Part shown: positions 1 through 6,196 of the stretch, in pieces
Numbering within the stretch: position 1 is the first letter of the stretch
Layout of the letters: the number at the start of each line of letters is the position of its first letter
DNA from: Desulfobacterales bacterium
Lineage (GTDB): Bacteria; Desulfobacterota; Desulfobacteria; Desulfobacterales; Desulfosalsimonadaceae
Direction of reading: 5' to 3'
NCBI GenBank assembly: GCA_018399455.1
Contig: JAGYOT010000047.1
Coordinates: 1 to 9,344, forward strand
Length of the DNA stretch: 9,344 bases
Notes under the pieces: generated by a model
The model's database searches: none
Seen by the model: only the letters and a program-made list of their open reading frames with translations
Told to the model about the DNA's origin: nothing
Program-made: the position numbers and the translations under genes

Positions 1-2
1 CC

Positions 3-542
3 TTCCGGCTTTACCGGGATTTTCTGGCCCTGGAAGGCGGGCTCAAAGGCGGGATGACAAACGATGAAACCGAAGCGCAGAAACGCCATCGCTTTGACAT
101 CCGGGAGCTGATCATGCTGCAGAAAATCACGGCTTCCTGGGATACCGTTGACATCACCCGGATGGCCATGTCCATTTTCGGCGGCCACGGGGTCATGGAG
201 GATTTTTCCTCCCTTCCGCGCATATACCGGGACGGGGCGGTCAACGAGCTCTGGGAGGGGCCGCGAAATGTTCTGCTCACCCAGATTTACCGGGACATTC
301 AGAAGGCAAAGTCCTGGTATCCACCTGAGGAGTTCGTGGTCGGAATGCTCAAAAGCGCCAAATCCGATGTTATTGCTCCTCTGGCTGAAGAAATCAAAGA
401 ACTGGCTTCGGTTGCCGAGCCTTTTGGCACAGATGATGCTTCACTGGATTTCTGGAAGCAGTGGGACGGATTCTGCCATCGCTTGTTTCATGCCTACCAG
501 GATCTGGCCTTGTCTGAAGTGATGGCGTCATCAAATCTTTGA
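3..542 (+). CDS. Acyl-CoA dehydrogenase, C-terminal part (5' end outside window)
   Basis: The frame is open from the first bases of the window, so only the last ~179 codons are present; an internal Met at 54 is not the start. The stretch with GGHGVMEDFSSLPRIYRDGA followed by VNELWEGPRNVLL is the typical C-terminal helical domain of FAD-dependent acyl-CoA dehydrogenases. There, a GG.G...E...PR.YRD....ELWEG block lies near the flavin and the catalytic region. The family performs alpha,beta-dehydrogenation of acyl-CoA esters in the cytoplasm and passes electrons to ETF. The ~100 residues after this block resemble the longer-tailed acyl-CoA dehydrogenases rather than the short-chain type, but substrate length cannot be read from this fragment. 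The stop lies 15 nt before the next gene, so the two are probably co-transcribed. The family call is strong; the precise substrate is unknown. Confidence 0.88.
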   Translation, partial: FRLYRDFLALEGGLKGGMTNDETEAQKRHRFDIRELIMLQKITASWDTVDITRMAMSIFGGHGVMEDFSSLPRIYRDGAVNELWEGPRNVLLTQIYRDIQKAKSWYPPEEFVVGMLKSAKSDVIAPLAEEIKELASVAEPFGTDDASLDFWKQWDGFCHRLFHAYQDLALSEVMASSNL

Positions 543-557
543 AACAGGAGAAAAAAC

Positions 558-1178
558 TTGGCCTGCACAATCGAAATACCTGAAAAGCAGACCTTTGCGG
601 ATCTAAAGATACAGGAGCAAAATGCCAAGAGAAAGGTAATTATTGATGCGGCAGAACGGGTCTTTGGGGTCAAGCCATTTCATGAAGTCAACATCCGCGA
701 CATTGCCGCCGAAGCCGGGATTTCCCATGCCACCATCTACCGGTATTTTCCGAACCAACAGACCCTGTTCCTGGAAGCCTTTTTGCGGGGCATGGACGAA
801 ATCCTGGCCCGAATTGACGCCATTGCCGCAAACAACCCCGCAGGCAATCTTCTGGAAGCTGTTGTGGCCGACTTCATCGATTTTTTGACGCAAAAGGATC
901 ATTATTTCCGGATGATGACCCATTTCATGCTCGACGGGGAGCTGGCCCCGGAACTGGTGGAAAGACTCAACAACACCGCTCGCGCTTTGCTCAACCGGCT
1001 GGAAGCCATATTTACGGCCGGCAATACAACCGAAAACCCCCGGGCCATGGCGCGAGCCCTTTTTGCCGCAATAAATGGCGTGTTGATTACATTCCGCAAT
1101 TACCCGGGCCGCGACCGCCAGGCGGTTTTCGATCATATGCAGTTTCTCGGAAAACTCATTGCCAGACGATTCAATTGA
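558..1178 (+). CDS. TetR/AcrR-family transcriptional regulator
   Basis: A 206-residue protein, a usual length for TetR repressors. The start is a TTG at 558, preceded by CAGGAG at 545-550 with good spacing. Residues ~22-70 form the N-terminal three-helix DNA-binding domain: a helix with IIDAAERVFGVKPFHEV, then the helix-turn-helix around residues 45-64 (IRDIAAEAGISHATIYRYFP), the family signature. The rest is a divergent helical ligand-binding and dimerisation domain, so the inducer cannot be named. It follows an acyl-CoA dehydrogenase gene by 15 nt and is 26 nt ahead of an Old Yellow Enzyme gene start. By analogy with TetR-type fatty-acid regulators it may repress this acyl-CoA cluster in response to an acyl-CoA; that role is inferred from context only. 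No operator palindrome was identified in the short gaps around it. Confidence 0.9.
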   Translation: MACTIEIPEKQTFADLKIQEQNAKRKVIIDAAERVFGVKPFHEVNIRDIAAEAGISHATIYRYFPNQQTLFLEAFLRGMDEILARIDAIAANNPAGNLLEAVVADFIDFLTQKDHYFRMMTHFMLDGELAPELVERLNNTARALLNRLEAIFTAGNTTENPRAMARALFAAINGVLITFRNYPGRDRQAVFDHMQFLGKLIARRFN

Positions 1179-1204
1179 TCAATGTCTTTAATAAGGAGGC
1201 AGCC

Positions 1205-1399
1205 GTGTATTCAAAATTATTCTTACCCATTGAAGTCGGCGGCATCGGGCTGGACAATCGAATTACCATGGCGCCCCTGTTTCTGGGCTACGCAGCCGAA
1301 GGCAGGGCCGTATCCAAACTTATGCTGAAACACTACCGGCTGATGGCCCAAAGCGGGCAGCCATGATCGTGGTGGAAAACGCAACCCTGAACCATCCGG
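1205..1399 (+). pseudogene. NADH:flavin oxidoreductase (Old Yellow Enzyme family), truncated and frameshifted
   Basis: A GTG at 1205 follows a strong AAGGAGG at 1192-1198. The first residues (YSKLFLPIEVGGIGLDNRITMAP) match the N-terminus of the FMN-binding TIM barrel of Old Yellow Enzyme/2,4-dienoyl-CoA reductase-type proteins. The frame reaches a TGA at 1364-1366 right after LMAQSG. Shifting frame by one base there restores the expected family sequence (AAMIVVENATLNHP), so a single base, probably a G of the run near 1356-1358, has been lost. Homology ends at about 1396, where the first copy of a repeat begins, and a second stop follows at 1414. A normal family member is several hundred residues long; only ~64 codons remain, and the rest was not seen elsewhere in the window. 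The gene is inactive. Its position suggests it once worked with the acyl-CoA dehydrogenase. Confidence 0.82.
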
Positions 1400-1499
1400 C
1401 TATGCCTTGGCAGTAATGCGGGATTATTGCTCTTGAGGAATATCAGAACCAAGGTGCAGAGCCGGCAGGGCGCCCAATTGAGAATTTTCTGGCAAGCAT
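1394..1499. repeat. Direct repeat copy 1 (partner at 2411-2516)
   Basis: This stretch aligns without gaps to the second copy at a constant offset of 1017. Block A (1394-1421, starting ATCCGGCTATGCC) has one mismatch in 28. Then come 22 variable bases, block B (1444-1458, CAGAACCAAGGTGCA) with one mismatch in 15, and a shared TGGCAAG at 1490-1496. Overall 50 of the first 65 positions match by eye. Block A contains an imperfect dyad around TGCC..GGCA. On the minus strand both copies keep the same open frame (CTL...ALLPRHSR), which may be coding residue or chance. The left edge coincides with loss of homology in the Old Yellow Enzyme gene. Confidence 0.7.
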
Positions 1500-1586
1500 G
1501 GTGCTCCGGAGCGTTTAGCTTCAAACGTGTCGCTTCAGGCCAGCATTCTTAACTTTTGCGGGTATAAAAATAGTGGCAGATGAGAT
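1500..1586. other. Short non-coding gap
   Basis: This lies between repeat copy 1 and the hepT stop codon. I see no gene, no convincing hairpin and no T-rich terminator for the toxin-antitoxin operon. Confidence 0.5.
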
Positions 1587-1946
1587 TCAGGAATGGGTGA
1601 GCTCAGTTCTCAGAGATTTCAGCATCGGCAGCAGTTCGGGCACATCGTCCTGAACAATGCTCCAGAGGGTATCGTTGTCGATACCAAGATATCCGTGAAT
1701 GAGTTGGTTGCGGGCGGCGATGATCATCCTCCAGGGGATCTCAGGATGGGCAGCGCGGACATCGCCGGGAATGCGGGTTGCAGCTTCGCCGATCAGCTCC
1801 AAGTTACGCAGTGTGGCGTCATATGTCATTCCGCTCATCTCGAAGCCCGTTTGGTCAAGGCCTTCAGTGTAGGATAGCACTTTTTCAGCAAAATCGATCA
1901 TATCGTCAATGTAAAACCGCCATTCGCGTTTGCTGGCATCAGACAT
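1587..1946 (-). CDS. hepT: HEPN-domain ribonuclease toxin (HepT, DUF86 family)
   Basis: A 119-residue all-helical protein. Residues 79-86 are RNQLIHGY, the RX4HXY active-site motif of HepT toxins. In this family the Arg and His cleave RNA (including tRNA in studied members), and the nearby Tyr is the residue modified by the cognate antitoxin. The upstream part (YDATLRNLELIGEAATRIP) matches the usual helix before the motif. The preferred start is ATG at 1946 (MSDASKR), because GGGAGCAGG sits just upstream; an in-frame ATG at 1964 would add six residues. The start overlaps the end of mntA by 8 nt, so the two are translationally coupled, antitoxin first. The system acts in the cytoplasm and is associated with plasmid maintenance and phage defence. 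All key residues are present, so it should be functional. Confidence 0.93.
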   Translation of the reverse strand: MSDASKREWRFYIDDMIDFAEKVLSYTEGLDQTGFEMSGMTYDATLRNLELIGEAATRIPGDVRAAHPEIPWRMIIAARNQLIHGYLGIDNDTLWSIVQDDVPELLPMLKSLRTELTHS

Positions 1947-2229
1947 TGACCTGCTCCCGTTCAATATAAGGGCGCAATTCCGTTCTCAGGGCCTTTTCGG
2001 TTACCAGATCGACCGGGCAGCCGAGAAGGTCCTCTAAATAGAACTGTACGCCAAAATACCGCCTGGAGGTGGCTGGGCCGTCAAAGTTTACCAGTACATC
2101 AACATCACTGACACTGGTTGCAGTGTCACGCGCGGTGGAGCCGAATAATGCCAGCCGGGTCACCCTGAATCGGGACTGTAACTCAGGTTTGCTGTGGCTC
2201 AGCAGTTCAAGGACGCGCTGTCTATTCAT
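1939..2229 (-). CDS. mntA: MNT-domain nucleotidyltransferase antitoxin (MntA)
   Basis: A 96-residue minimal nucleotidyltransferase. Residues 30-44 carry the G-S-X10-D-X-D signature (LFGSTARDTATSVSDVDVLV, with G30, S31, D42 and D44); the acidic residues bind Mg-ATP. In characterised MntA/HepT pairs the antitoxin adds AMP units to the Tyr of the HepT RX4HXY motif and so silences the RNase; the partner here has that Tyr. The ATG at 2229 has only a weak AAAGG upstream. The gene precedes hepT in a two-gene minus-strand operon. The module lies between the two copies of a direct repeat, so it may be cargo of a small mobile unit. The pair is typical of mobile and defence-rich regions. No operator was recognised upstream. 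Confidence 0.93.
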   Translation of the reverse strand: MNRQRVLELLSHSKPELQSRFRVTRLALFGSTARDTATSVSDVDVLVNFDGPATSRRYFGVQFYLEDLLGCPVDLVTEKALRTELRPYIEREQVNV

Positions 2230-2410
2230 TTTTCAACCTTTAAGGGATGGCTCTTAAAAATCTTCGCACTTATGGAATCATTAGGCGTTTGAAAACCACT
2301 CCAGACTACTAAACAATATAACATTTGCTATTCTGCCTACAAGTGAAATTGTCAGGGTATGGATAAGGACTCTCTGGAACTTCAATATCATCCTTGAAGC
2401 AAAATCAAGA
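2230..2410. other. Intergenic stretch upstream of mntA
   Basis: This must contain the promoter of the mntA-hepT operon, but I could not define a convincing -35/-10 pair. A small CTTCAA/TTGAAG dyad lies near 2380-2398, just before repeat copy 2. No coding frame on either strand looks real. Confidence 0.4.
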
Positions 2411-2516
2411 ATCCGGCTATGCCGTGGCAGTAATGCGGCTCTCGGGTTCAAAAGGATTGCCAGAAGCAAGGTGCAAATTTCAAGAGGTCGGGAATATTGC
2501 ACGGGTTGGCAAGATT
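2411..2516. repeat. Direct repeat copy 2 (partner at 1394-1499)
   Basis: This is the second copy at a constant +1017 offset: block A at 2411-2438 (27/28 identical to copy 1), block B at 2461-2475 (14/15), and TGGCAAG at 2507-2513. The variable 22 bases between blocks A and B have the same length in both copies. The right edge falls at the stop codon of the minus-strand remnant frame (2515-2517). Together with copy 1 it brackets the mntA-hepT module. The outer limits are approximate because conservation fades gradually. Confidence 0.7.
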
Positions 2517-2763
2517 ATTCGGAGGACTCCCTTTTCAGCCAGAGTTCCAAAAAATCGCTTTTAATTGTGAGAGCGGGCTCGCAAATCGAGGGCAATTTGG
2601 CCAGCATAGATGATGGAAAAAGATAGAAGTCGCTGTGGCTCCATTTGATCTCATCGATTTTTAAAGCATTTTCAGGAGGTGTTAGATAAAAAGAAGGTGA
2701 GAGAAGAGGTACAGGTTTTCCTTCTTGACTATTTGAGGCGGGGGATAAAAATGATCCCCCGGT
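2515..2763 (-). pseudogene. Start-less open frame, possible C-terminal gene remnant
   Basis: Reading the minus strand, the frame is open for 82 codons, from an in-frame TGA at 2764-2766 to a TAA at 2515-2517. It reads protein-like (for example KIDEIKWSHSDFYLFPSS, then CEPALTIKSDFLELWLKRES). There is no ATG, GTG or TTG with a ribosome site near its beginning. The only Met (2607) would leave 30 residues, and the upstream part runs through a hairpin at 2739-2761. It may be the tail of a gene cut by an insertion. No family was recognised, and it could be a chance open frame. Confidence 0.25.
2739..2761 (-). terminator. Hairpin downstream of the small minus-strand gene
   Basis: A perfect 8-bp stem, CGGGGGAT (2739-2746) and ATCCCCCG (2754-2761), with a 7-nt loop. 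On the minus strand it starts 16 nt after the stop codon of the 56-codon gene, the expected place for a terminator. No run of T follows, so it may instead protect the 3' end or be a weak terminator. Confidence 0.5.
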
Positions 2764-2777
2764 TCAAAAGACTTCAC

Positions 2778-2948
2778 TTAAAATTTACAATCGTCTTGCT
2801 GTTTTTCTGCTTTTTTCCGAAACAGATTGTTATTTTGCCTGAGATTCTGCAAGACCGCTATGAATGCATCCAACACCAAATCTTCGAGTTCTTCGACGAT
2901 TTGATCCATCTTTTCTTCGTATTGCCACTGTCTTACGGCTTTGTCCAT
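2778..2948 (-). CDS. Small acidic/basic helical protein, 56 aa, unknown function
   Basis: A complete small gene: ATG at 2948 preceded by GAGGTG (2954-2959) with 5-nt spacing, stop TAA at 2778-2780. The product begins MDKAVRQWQYEEKMDQIVEE and continues with ELEDLVLDAFIAVLQNLRQ before a charged tail ending DDCKF. The first ~40 residues would form one amphipathic helix rich in Glu and Leu, so a short coiled coil or dimer helix is plausible; there are no membrane segments, signal peptide or metal-binding Cys pattern. A promoter-like pair lies upstream (2988-3016) and an 8-bp hairpin downstream, which together support it as a real transcription unit. I do not recognise the family. It could be an accessory gene of the neighbouring transposon or of the toxin-antitoxin island. 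Confidence 0.6.
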   Translation of the reverse strand: MDKAVRQWQYEEKMDQIVEELEDLVLDAFIAVLQNLRQNNNLFRKKAEKQQDDCKF

Positions 2949-2987
2949 CCATTCACCTCGTCATTAAGGATTCGTTTCACTCACTCT

Positions 2988-3016
2988 ATTTTATGGGTTT
3001 TTAAGGCATAGGTGAA
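2988..3016 (-). promoter_or_regulatory. Putative sigma-70 promoter for the 56-codon gene
   Basis: On the minus strand there is TTCACC (3016-3011) as -35, a 17-nt spacer, and TAAAAT (2993-2988) as -10. It lies 40 nt upstream of the small gene's ATG. The -10 matches 5 of 6 consensus positions, the -35 only 4 of 6. Confidence 0.45.
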
Positions 3017-3019
3017 ATC

Positions 3020-3074
3020 CGGTTCATATGATGTGGCGGGGGGCATCGGCTGCCCCCCTGACGATTATGAACCG
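3020..3074. repeat. Nested palindrome at the 3' side of the transposon operon
   Basis: The outer arms CGGTTCATA (3020-3028) and TATGAACCG (3066-3074) are perfect inverted repeats of 9 bp. Inside them is a perfect 8-bp hairpin, GGGGGGCA (3038-3045) and TGCCCCCC (3051-3058), with the 5-nt loop TCGGC. It lies 81 nt downstream of the ATPase stop codon on the minus strand. It could end transcription in both directions or form part of the transposon end. No T tract flanks it. Confidence 0.65.
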
Positions 3075-3154
3075 TCTTTTCACATCCGGCTATCCCTTGC
3101 CGGGTTGCTCCCCAGCATTGCCCGGCTCCGTTTCACCGGAATCTTTAAAATCTA

Positions 3155-4000
3155 TCATGGATTGGATTTCTTGTTGCGCCGGGCTTTGGACCCGGTGGGT
3201 GAGAACAGTTCAAAAAACAGGGATTCGTCTATGCGCGGCAGGTTACGTTCGGCTGCGGCTGCAATCAATTCGGCGGCCATCTGGTTGAGCACGCGCAGGT
3301 TGTTGGCCGCATGGGCTGCCAGGGTCCGTATCAGTTCGGTGCTCATCAGCTGTGCATTGCCGGCCTGATCAAGGGCAAAATGCAGGTATTCCTCCAATTG
3401 CTCCGGCAAAAGCGGTGTCAGTACCAAACGGGGACCGATGCGACTTCCCAGGGGCAGCAGGTCAGCGCTTCTGAACCGCTCGGGAAGGCGATTATCCCCG
3501 CACAAGATGGTAAACAACAGGCTTTGGGAGTCGAAGTGATCACTTTGCAGCAGGCGCAGTTCGGTCAAACAGCCGGCACTGACCTGCTGGGCTTCGTCAA
3601 TGAGCAGCACCGGTCGCAGCAGTGTCGACTGGCAGTGACTTTTCCAACGCTGCCTTAGGGCTTTAAACCCTCCGTAGCGATTGGCCGGGGACAAGCCGAC
3701 GCCGAACAGCTCGCCCAGCTCCCGGTAAAAATCGCCCATATTGCTCTGGGGCCGCTGCATCACCCCGACGGTGAGGTCCGGGAGTTGTTCGAGCCGATGG
3801 GCGATTTGCTGGAGGGTTTTGCTCTTTCCCATTCCCGGATCACCGGTAATCAAGGCAAAGCCGCCCTGGGCGGCCATCGACTGCACACGCAGGCCGAAGG
3901 CTTCGGATCCGGGCAGCGCAAAGAGCGCTTCAGGCGGTATATCGGGTAGAAAAGGATTGTATTTGAGCCCGTACAGGCTTCGGATATCGGTTTTATTCAA
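3155..4000 (-). CDS. Transposon AAA+ ATPase, ExeA/TniB-like
   Basis: A 281-residue P-loop ATPase. The start is TTG at 4000, because AAGGAGGAG lies just upstream (around 4008-4016); it overlaps the transposase stop by 8 nt (TTGAATAA). The N-terminus (YGLKYNPFLPDIPPEALFAL) is the usual ExeA-type lead-in. Walker A is GDPGMGKS (residues 53-60) and Walker B is VLLIDEAQ (131-138). A sensor-1-like ILCGDN follows (165-170), and SRIGPRLVLTPL (186-197) is the arginine-finger/lid region. In transposons with a DDE recombinase such proteins (TnsC, TniB, IstB, MuB) bind DNA with ATP, select the target and activate the transposase; the same family includes GspA/ExeA of type II secretion, but the tight link to the transposase rules that role out here. 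All nucleotide-binding motifs are intact. Confidence 0.92.
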   Translation of the reverse strand: MNKTDIRSLYGLKYNPFLPDIPPEALFALPGSEAFGLRVQSMAAQGGFALITGDPGMGKSKTLQQIAHRLEQLPDLTVGVMQRPQSNMGDFYRELGELFGVGLSPANRYGGFKALRQRWKSHCQSTLLRPVLLIDEAQQVSAGCLTELRLLQSDHFDSQSLLFTILCGDNRLPERFRSADLLPLGSRIGPRLVLTPLLPEQLEEYLHFALDQAGNAQLMSTELIRTLAAHAANNLRVLNQMAAELIAAAAERNLPRIDESLFFELFSPTGSKARRNKKSNP

Positions 4001-5444
4001 TGCTCGTCTCCTCCTTGGGCAGATAGGCCGGGGGCAGTCCGGTGGCCGCATGATCGGCAAGCCACTGGTGCAGCAGGGCCGGCAAAGGGTCATCAGCTGG
4101 CTCAACAGGGGCTGCGGCCGAAACGTCACCGATGCTCCGGCGGATGCCGGATGCATTTTTCACCTTGTCCTGGGGCAGCAGGCGGGCCAGCACAGCATCG
4201 GTATCGGCATCGACCAGCTCCATCCAGCTCTTGTCCCAACTCGGCCCTCGCAAGCTCACCTGCCACATATGCGCAAAACGCGCCGGCAGTTCGTAGCGGA
4301 TACCCTCGACTGTGACGGTGCCGTCACCGCGACGGGGGATTCTGTGGATACGCCGGGTAAAGGCCCGGCGCAGTGTGACGCTCTCGGGCGCAGGACTTGA
4401 GACATCACATCCGTTTAGCATGCGCTCAAGAGGCGTGGTCTTGATCTCTTTGTGGAACCTGCGATGATAGTCCTGTTCCACCCAGGCCTGGGCCGCCTGG
4501 TTGATAAAAGAAAGCTTCAGGTCCTCGACCCCGCGCAAGAGTTCGATCAGCCGGCTTTCCAGCTGGCCCCAGAAGGCCTCCTGTTTGCCATTCTGATAAG
4601 GCGAATACGGCAGGGTGGTTTTATGTGTGATAGCCAGGCGCTCAAGCCCCTGACGGGTTTCTTCGGCAAGAATGGCCGAGCCATTATCACTCATCAAAGC
4701 CCGCGGCAGTCCGCGTTTCATGAAGGCCTGGATCAGACCGTGGACCAGGCATTCGGCTGTTTCGGCCAGATAAAACTGCAGGTGACAGCACAGCCGACTG
4801 TGGTCATCACAGATGGCAAGCGCCATCGGCCGGCGCCATTGGCCGGAAGCATCCAGGATGAGGATTTTTGCCTGATGAAAGTCCAGATGCCAGAGGCCAT
4901 GGACATGACGGACTTCAAAACTGCGTACCTCCCGGTGCTCGAGTCGCTGTGCGGCCTGTTTCTGGCCTTCACTGGGCTGGGCAGGTTCATAGCGCCTGAT
5001 CCAACCGTTGTCTCGCATGCAGCGCAGCACGGTTTTGTAGCTGGGTATCGGCCCAAGCTGCGGCTGCTGCCGGGCCATGGCCTTGAGATTATCGTAATGC
5101 AGCTGGACGTTCCACCGGCGATGGGCTTCGTACTGGGCCTTTAGGGCGGCCAGCAGGGTCTCGGTCATGGACCAACGGATGCCGGCATCCCGGCGGATTC
5201 TTCTGCCCAGGGCAGCAATCGGGTCGGGAGAGGCCCTGGCTTTGTAGTACCACCGTTCAATGGTCGATCTGCCGAAGCAGATCCGGCGGCCGGGGTCTAT
5301 GGGGTGCTGATAGTGCTGCCGGGCCAGCCGGTCGAGCGCCTTTTGCAATTGCCCTTTTGGCGGGGGGCAGGACAACAGTTCGCCGATGACCGCAAAGCGG
5401 AACCGGGCCCAGAGCTGCCACATGGGCACTTCGGGATCACTCAT
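3993..5444 (-). CDS. DDE transposase with integrase core domain (rve, IS481/Mu/TnsB-like)
   Basis: A 483-residue transposase. The preferred start is ATG at 5444 with AAAGGAGATA immediately upstream. The same frame stays open to a GTG at 5609 that overlaps the preceding gene's stop (GTGA), which would add 55 residues, so coupled initiation cannot be excluded. Residues ~52-70 (ICFGRSTIERWYYKAR) and ~100-150 look like helix-turn-helix DNA-binding segments. The RNase H-like core shows HLDFHQAK (D188), MSDNGSA (D253) and NGKQEAFWG (E289); the last two acidic residues are separated by exactly 35, the classical DX35E spacing. The ~190 residues after the core form a C-terminal domain like the beta-barrel of Mu/Tn7-type transposases. 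It cuts and joins the transposon ends with the ATPase encoded next. The catalytic residues are complete. Confidence 0.93.
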   Translation of the reverse strand: MSDPEVPMWQLWARFRFAVIGELLSCPPPKGQLQKALDRLARQHYQHPIDPGRRICFGRSTIERWYYKARASPDPIAALGRRIRRDAGIRWSMTETLLAALKAQYEAHRRWNVQLHYDNLKAMARQQPQLGPIPSYKTVLRCMRDNGWIRRYEPAQPSEGQKQAAQRLEHREVRSFEVRHVHGLWHLDFHQAKILILDASGQWRRPMALAICDDHSRLCCHLQFYLAETAECLVHGLIQAFMKRGLPRALMSDNGSAILAEETRQGLERLAITHKTTLPYSPYQNGKQEAFWGQLESRLIELLRGVEDLKLSFINQAAQAWVEQDYHRRFHKEIKTTPLERMLNGCDVSSPAPESVTLRRAFTRRIHRIPRRGDGTVTVEGIRYELPARFAHMWQVSLRGPSWDKSWMELVDADTDAVLARLLPQDKVKNASGIRRSIGDVSAAAPVEPADDPLPALLHQWLADHAATGLPPAYLPKEETSIE

Positions 5445-5605
5445 GGATATCTCCTTTCGGGTTCGCTTCCACTGGCCTCCCCCATGGAGGCAGACAGGGT
5501 CGAACCTATGCTCGAAATCCATGTAACCGATTGTTTCGGTTCTGCTAGCCGCCCATCTTTTGCGTGAAGGTATCGAATGCGCATCTGCCTCAACGATCAT
5601 GAGCA

Positions 5606-6168
5606 TCACGGCCCCAATGCAAATGTTTGCAGGCAGGCGATAAGAGCTGCCCCGGCATCGGAGAAAGCCTGATAGAAACGCGCCAGCAAGGCCCTTGGCA
5701 ACTGATCGGAGTCAATCGGCGGCATCAGGCGCCCGGACAGGCGGCGGTAGTTGCGGCTTTTTGGGAAAAGTTCGCGAAAATAGCGATGCCAGCGCTTGAC
5801 AGTCGAACGCCACACCCCGCAAAATTTTTTAAGCTGCTCCAGGGTGACGTCCGGATTGCGCCCCTGACGAATGGCGGTGACCAACAGCACCACGGGTGCC
5901 CAGTAGACCCGGCGCCCCCAGAAGCGCACCGATGGTGGTAAAACCCGGCGCCGGCAACCGGGGCGAGAACAGCACAGGCTGAATCGCAGTTCAAAGGCCT
6001 CTGGCAGATCAGGGGGCCCACCCCGAGGCTTGCGCGGGTAGTGGGCACAATGCAGCGGACCCCCGCAATAGGGCAATGCTGTGCCCGGGCCTGTTCGGCC
6101 AGGTCCAGATCGATTTTATAAAGAAGGGAAAATAACGGTTGGTAATTGAGGATTTCCAGTGGTATCAT
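5606..6168 (-). pseudogene. Transposon-associated zinc-ribbon/HTH protein, frameshifted
   Basis: Reading from ATG at 6168 (MIPLEILNYQPLFSLLYKID...), the frame is good until QHCP at residues 30-33. It must then shift by one base at the CCC run (6071-6073) to continue as YCGGPLHCAHYPRKPRGGPP and reach the stop at 5606-5608. With the shift repaired the protein is ~187 residues. It would hold a zinc ribbon, CPYC...HC...H followed by LCCSRPGCRRR, then a helical domain with LEQLKKFCGVWRSTVKRWHRYF that looks like a helix-turn-helix. The second segment could also start at an in-frame TTG just before PYCGG, but that would lose the first Cys. As the first gene of the transposon operon it is probably the DNA- or target-binding partner. 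A one-base assembly error or an old inactivating mutation are both possible. Confidence 0.72.
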
Positions 6169-6196
6169 GGCTCCAGCCTTTTTAAGGTAATTGGCA

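Noticed and set aside
603..1136. Minus-strand frame of 177 codons
   Set aside because: It is antisense to the TetR gene, which has a clear HTH; the frame is a by-product of the GC-rich coding strand.
1587..1969. Plus-strand frames across the toxin-antitoxin genes
   Set aside because: MntA and HepT motifs on the minus strand account for the region.
1394..2516. Integron cassette with attC sites
   Set aside because: I looked for RYYYAAC/GTTRRRY core pairs around the repeats and found no consistent set; TTAGGC near 2280 stands alone.
2679..3011. Plus-strand frame of 110 codons
   Set aside because: It runs antisense to the 56-codon gene that has a ribosome site, promoter and hairpin; its Phe/Leu-rich product looks like an antisense translation.
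3741..5144. Long plus-strand open frames (for example 3741-4400 and 4452-5144)
   Set aside because: They lie antisense to the ATPase and transposase genes, whose motifs are unmistakable; the plus-strand products show no family features and no ribosome sites.
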